From an uncultured Lachnospiraceae bacterium (lineage in GTDB: Bacteria > Bacillota > Clostridia > Lachnospirales > Lachnospiraceae), in NCBI GenBank assembly GCA_947594335.1, contig CANQEC010000169.1, positions 1 to 5,763 of the forward strand: a stretch of 5,763 nucleotides of DNA, read 5' to 3'. Of the stretch, positions 5,127-5,763 are shown piece by piece (positions within the stretch are counted from its first letter, which is position 1; each line of letters starts with the position of its first letter). The notes under the pieces are model-generated. The model had not been told where the DNA came from and made no database searches. It saw only the letters and a program-made list of their open reading frames with translations. Position numbers and translations under genes: made by a program.

Positions 5127-5763
5127 TCACTCGCCGCGCAGATACGCCTTTACCTGCTCCTCCACCGGGTCATACAGATCCGGCTTGATTCCCATATACT
5201 TGCATGCCTCGTACAGCACCGGAACAACGTCTTTATGGATACCTACGCAATGATGAATGTACGGACCTTCCACGATCTTCGCCTCAAGGCGCTTAATATT
5301 CTCCACCTCAACCCAGAGATAGGTTCCCATGCCTTTCGGACCGTCCACGCCCTTCGCGTTTCCAAGCAGCAGTGAGTATTCTCCGCCGTCTCCGTCGAAC
5401 CGCGCAAGCGTCACAAGACCGTGCTTCGCCTCCGCCGTGATGCTTCCCGGATGATCAAACGCCAGCGGATAGGTCAGCTTCGGCGTCTCCTTCGCGACGG
5501 AGATCGGCCACGGACCGCAGTGCTGTAAAAGCTCGCCGTTCGGGATGTCCGGATGGCGAATCGTCCAGTCCGCAAAGAAGCTTCTCAGTTCGCCCATGCC
5601 TGCCGCCTCCACCAGAAGCGCGGTGACTGCGCCGTGAATATCCGTCTCGCACACAACCGGAATCCCTTCCTCATTGAGCAGAGAGTTCGCCGCGCACGGC
5701 ATGATGCCGATCTCGCTCTGCAACTGGTTCCAGCACTGGATCGCCGCCGCCTGGCAGCCGTAC
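5127..5763 (-). CDS. L-fucose/L-arabinose isomerase-like sugar isomerase (partial, C-terminal 211 residues)
   Basis: An open frame runs without a stop from the right edge (Tyr at 5760-5762) to TGA at 5127-5129; the start lies outside the window. The visible part matches the C-terminal half of the FucI/AraA superfamily (COG2407-type proteins), metal-dependent cytoplasmic enzymes that interconvert aldoses and ketoses. Numbering from the first visible residue, AAAIQCWNQLQ (5-15) and MPCAANSLLNEEGIP (21-35) are the typical family lead-in to VVCETDIHGAVTALL (36-50); Glu39 and Asp41 lie in the segment expected to supply a metal-binding acidic residue. GPYIHHCVG (166-174) provides the paired His expected near the active site in the C-terminal domain. 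The gene is first of those seen in the array, 105 nt before the transketolase subunits. Together with a ketose kinase and transketolase it fits D-apiose isomerase, but the sequence alone supports only 'isomerase of this superfamily'; L-fucose, D-arabinose or another aldose is possible. Confidence 0.82.
   Translation of the reverse strand, partial: YGCQAAAIQCWNQLQSEIGIMPCAANSLLNEEGIPVVCETDIHGAVTALLVEAAGMGELRSFFADWTIRHPDIPNGELLQHCGPWPISVAKETPKLTYPLAFDHPGSITAEAKHGLVTLARFDGDGGEYSLLLGNAKGVDGPKGMGTYLWVEVENIKRLEAKIVEGPYIHHCVGIHKDVVPVLYEACKYMGIKPDLYDPVEEQVKAYLRGE

Noticed and set aside
1598..5763. Sulfoquinovose (sulfo-transketolase) pathway as explanation for the split transketolase
   Set aside because: No RpiB-like isomerase or sulfolactaldehyde-processing enzyme is seen, and an FGGY ketose kinase is not expected in that route. 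It cannot be fully excluded because the locus is cut at both ends.

Overview
The window looks like a sugar-catabolism locus from an anaerobic Firmicute, probably a Clostridia/Lachnospiraceae-type gut or rumen bacterium. The evidence is strong purine-rich Shine-Dalgarno sites, AT-rich sigma-A-like promoter DNA between fairly GC-rich genes, a LacI-type regulator of the kind with a 'MFKKNGVIV..NPFF' start to its sensor domain, and a two-subunit transketolase. The taxonomic call is inference; no marker gene is present.

All six protein genes lie on the minus strand, so the biological order runs from high to low coordinates. (1) 5763-5127: C-terminal 211 residues of an L-fucose/L-arabinose isomerase-like sugar isomerase, cut by the window edge. 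(2) 5021-4191: transketolase N-terminal (thiamine-diphosphate) subunit. (3) 4198-3263: transketolase C-terminal subunit, overlapping the previous gene by 8 nt. (4) 3073-1598: FGGY-family kinase closely resembling glycerol kinase but with altered substrate-pocket positions. (5) 1463-465: LacI-family regulator with its own promoter. (6) 272-1: N-terminal 90 residues of a ribokinase-like PfkB kinase, cut by the other edge. No RNA genes, insertion sequences or CRISPR arrays are seen. All intergenic gaps are under 200 nt; several hold hairpins or dyads.

The set isomerase + kinase + split transketolase has a natural reading: an aldose is isomerised to a ketose, the FGGY kinase phosphorylates the ketose, and the two-subunit transketolase moves a two-carbon unit from the ketose phosphate into central metabolism. 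This is the logic of the non-oxidative D-apiose route (D-apiose isomerase, D-apulose kinase, apulose-4-phosphate transketolase subunits A and B). Apiose is a branched plant cell-wall pentose, which would fit a gut or rumen fibre degrader. The assignment rests on gene content and on the kinase pocket changes, not on a database match. Other aldose/ketose pairs remain possible. The LacI protein is the likely local, sugar-responsive regulator; a 16-bp dyad overlapping its own promoter is a candidate operator.

The least explained part is the gap between the regulator and the ribokinase-like gene. It is packed with nested and mutually exclusive inverted repeats (358-458), followed by a separate 18-bp dyad (319-336) ahead of the kinase.
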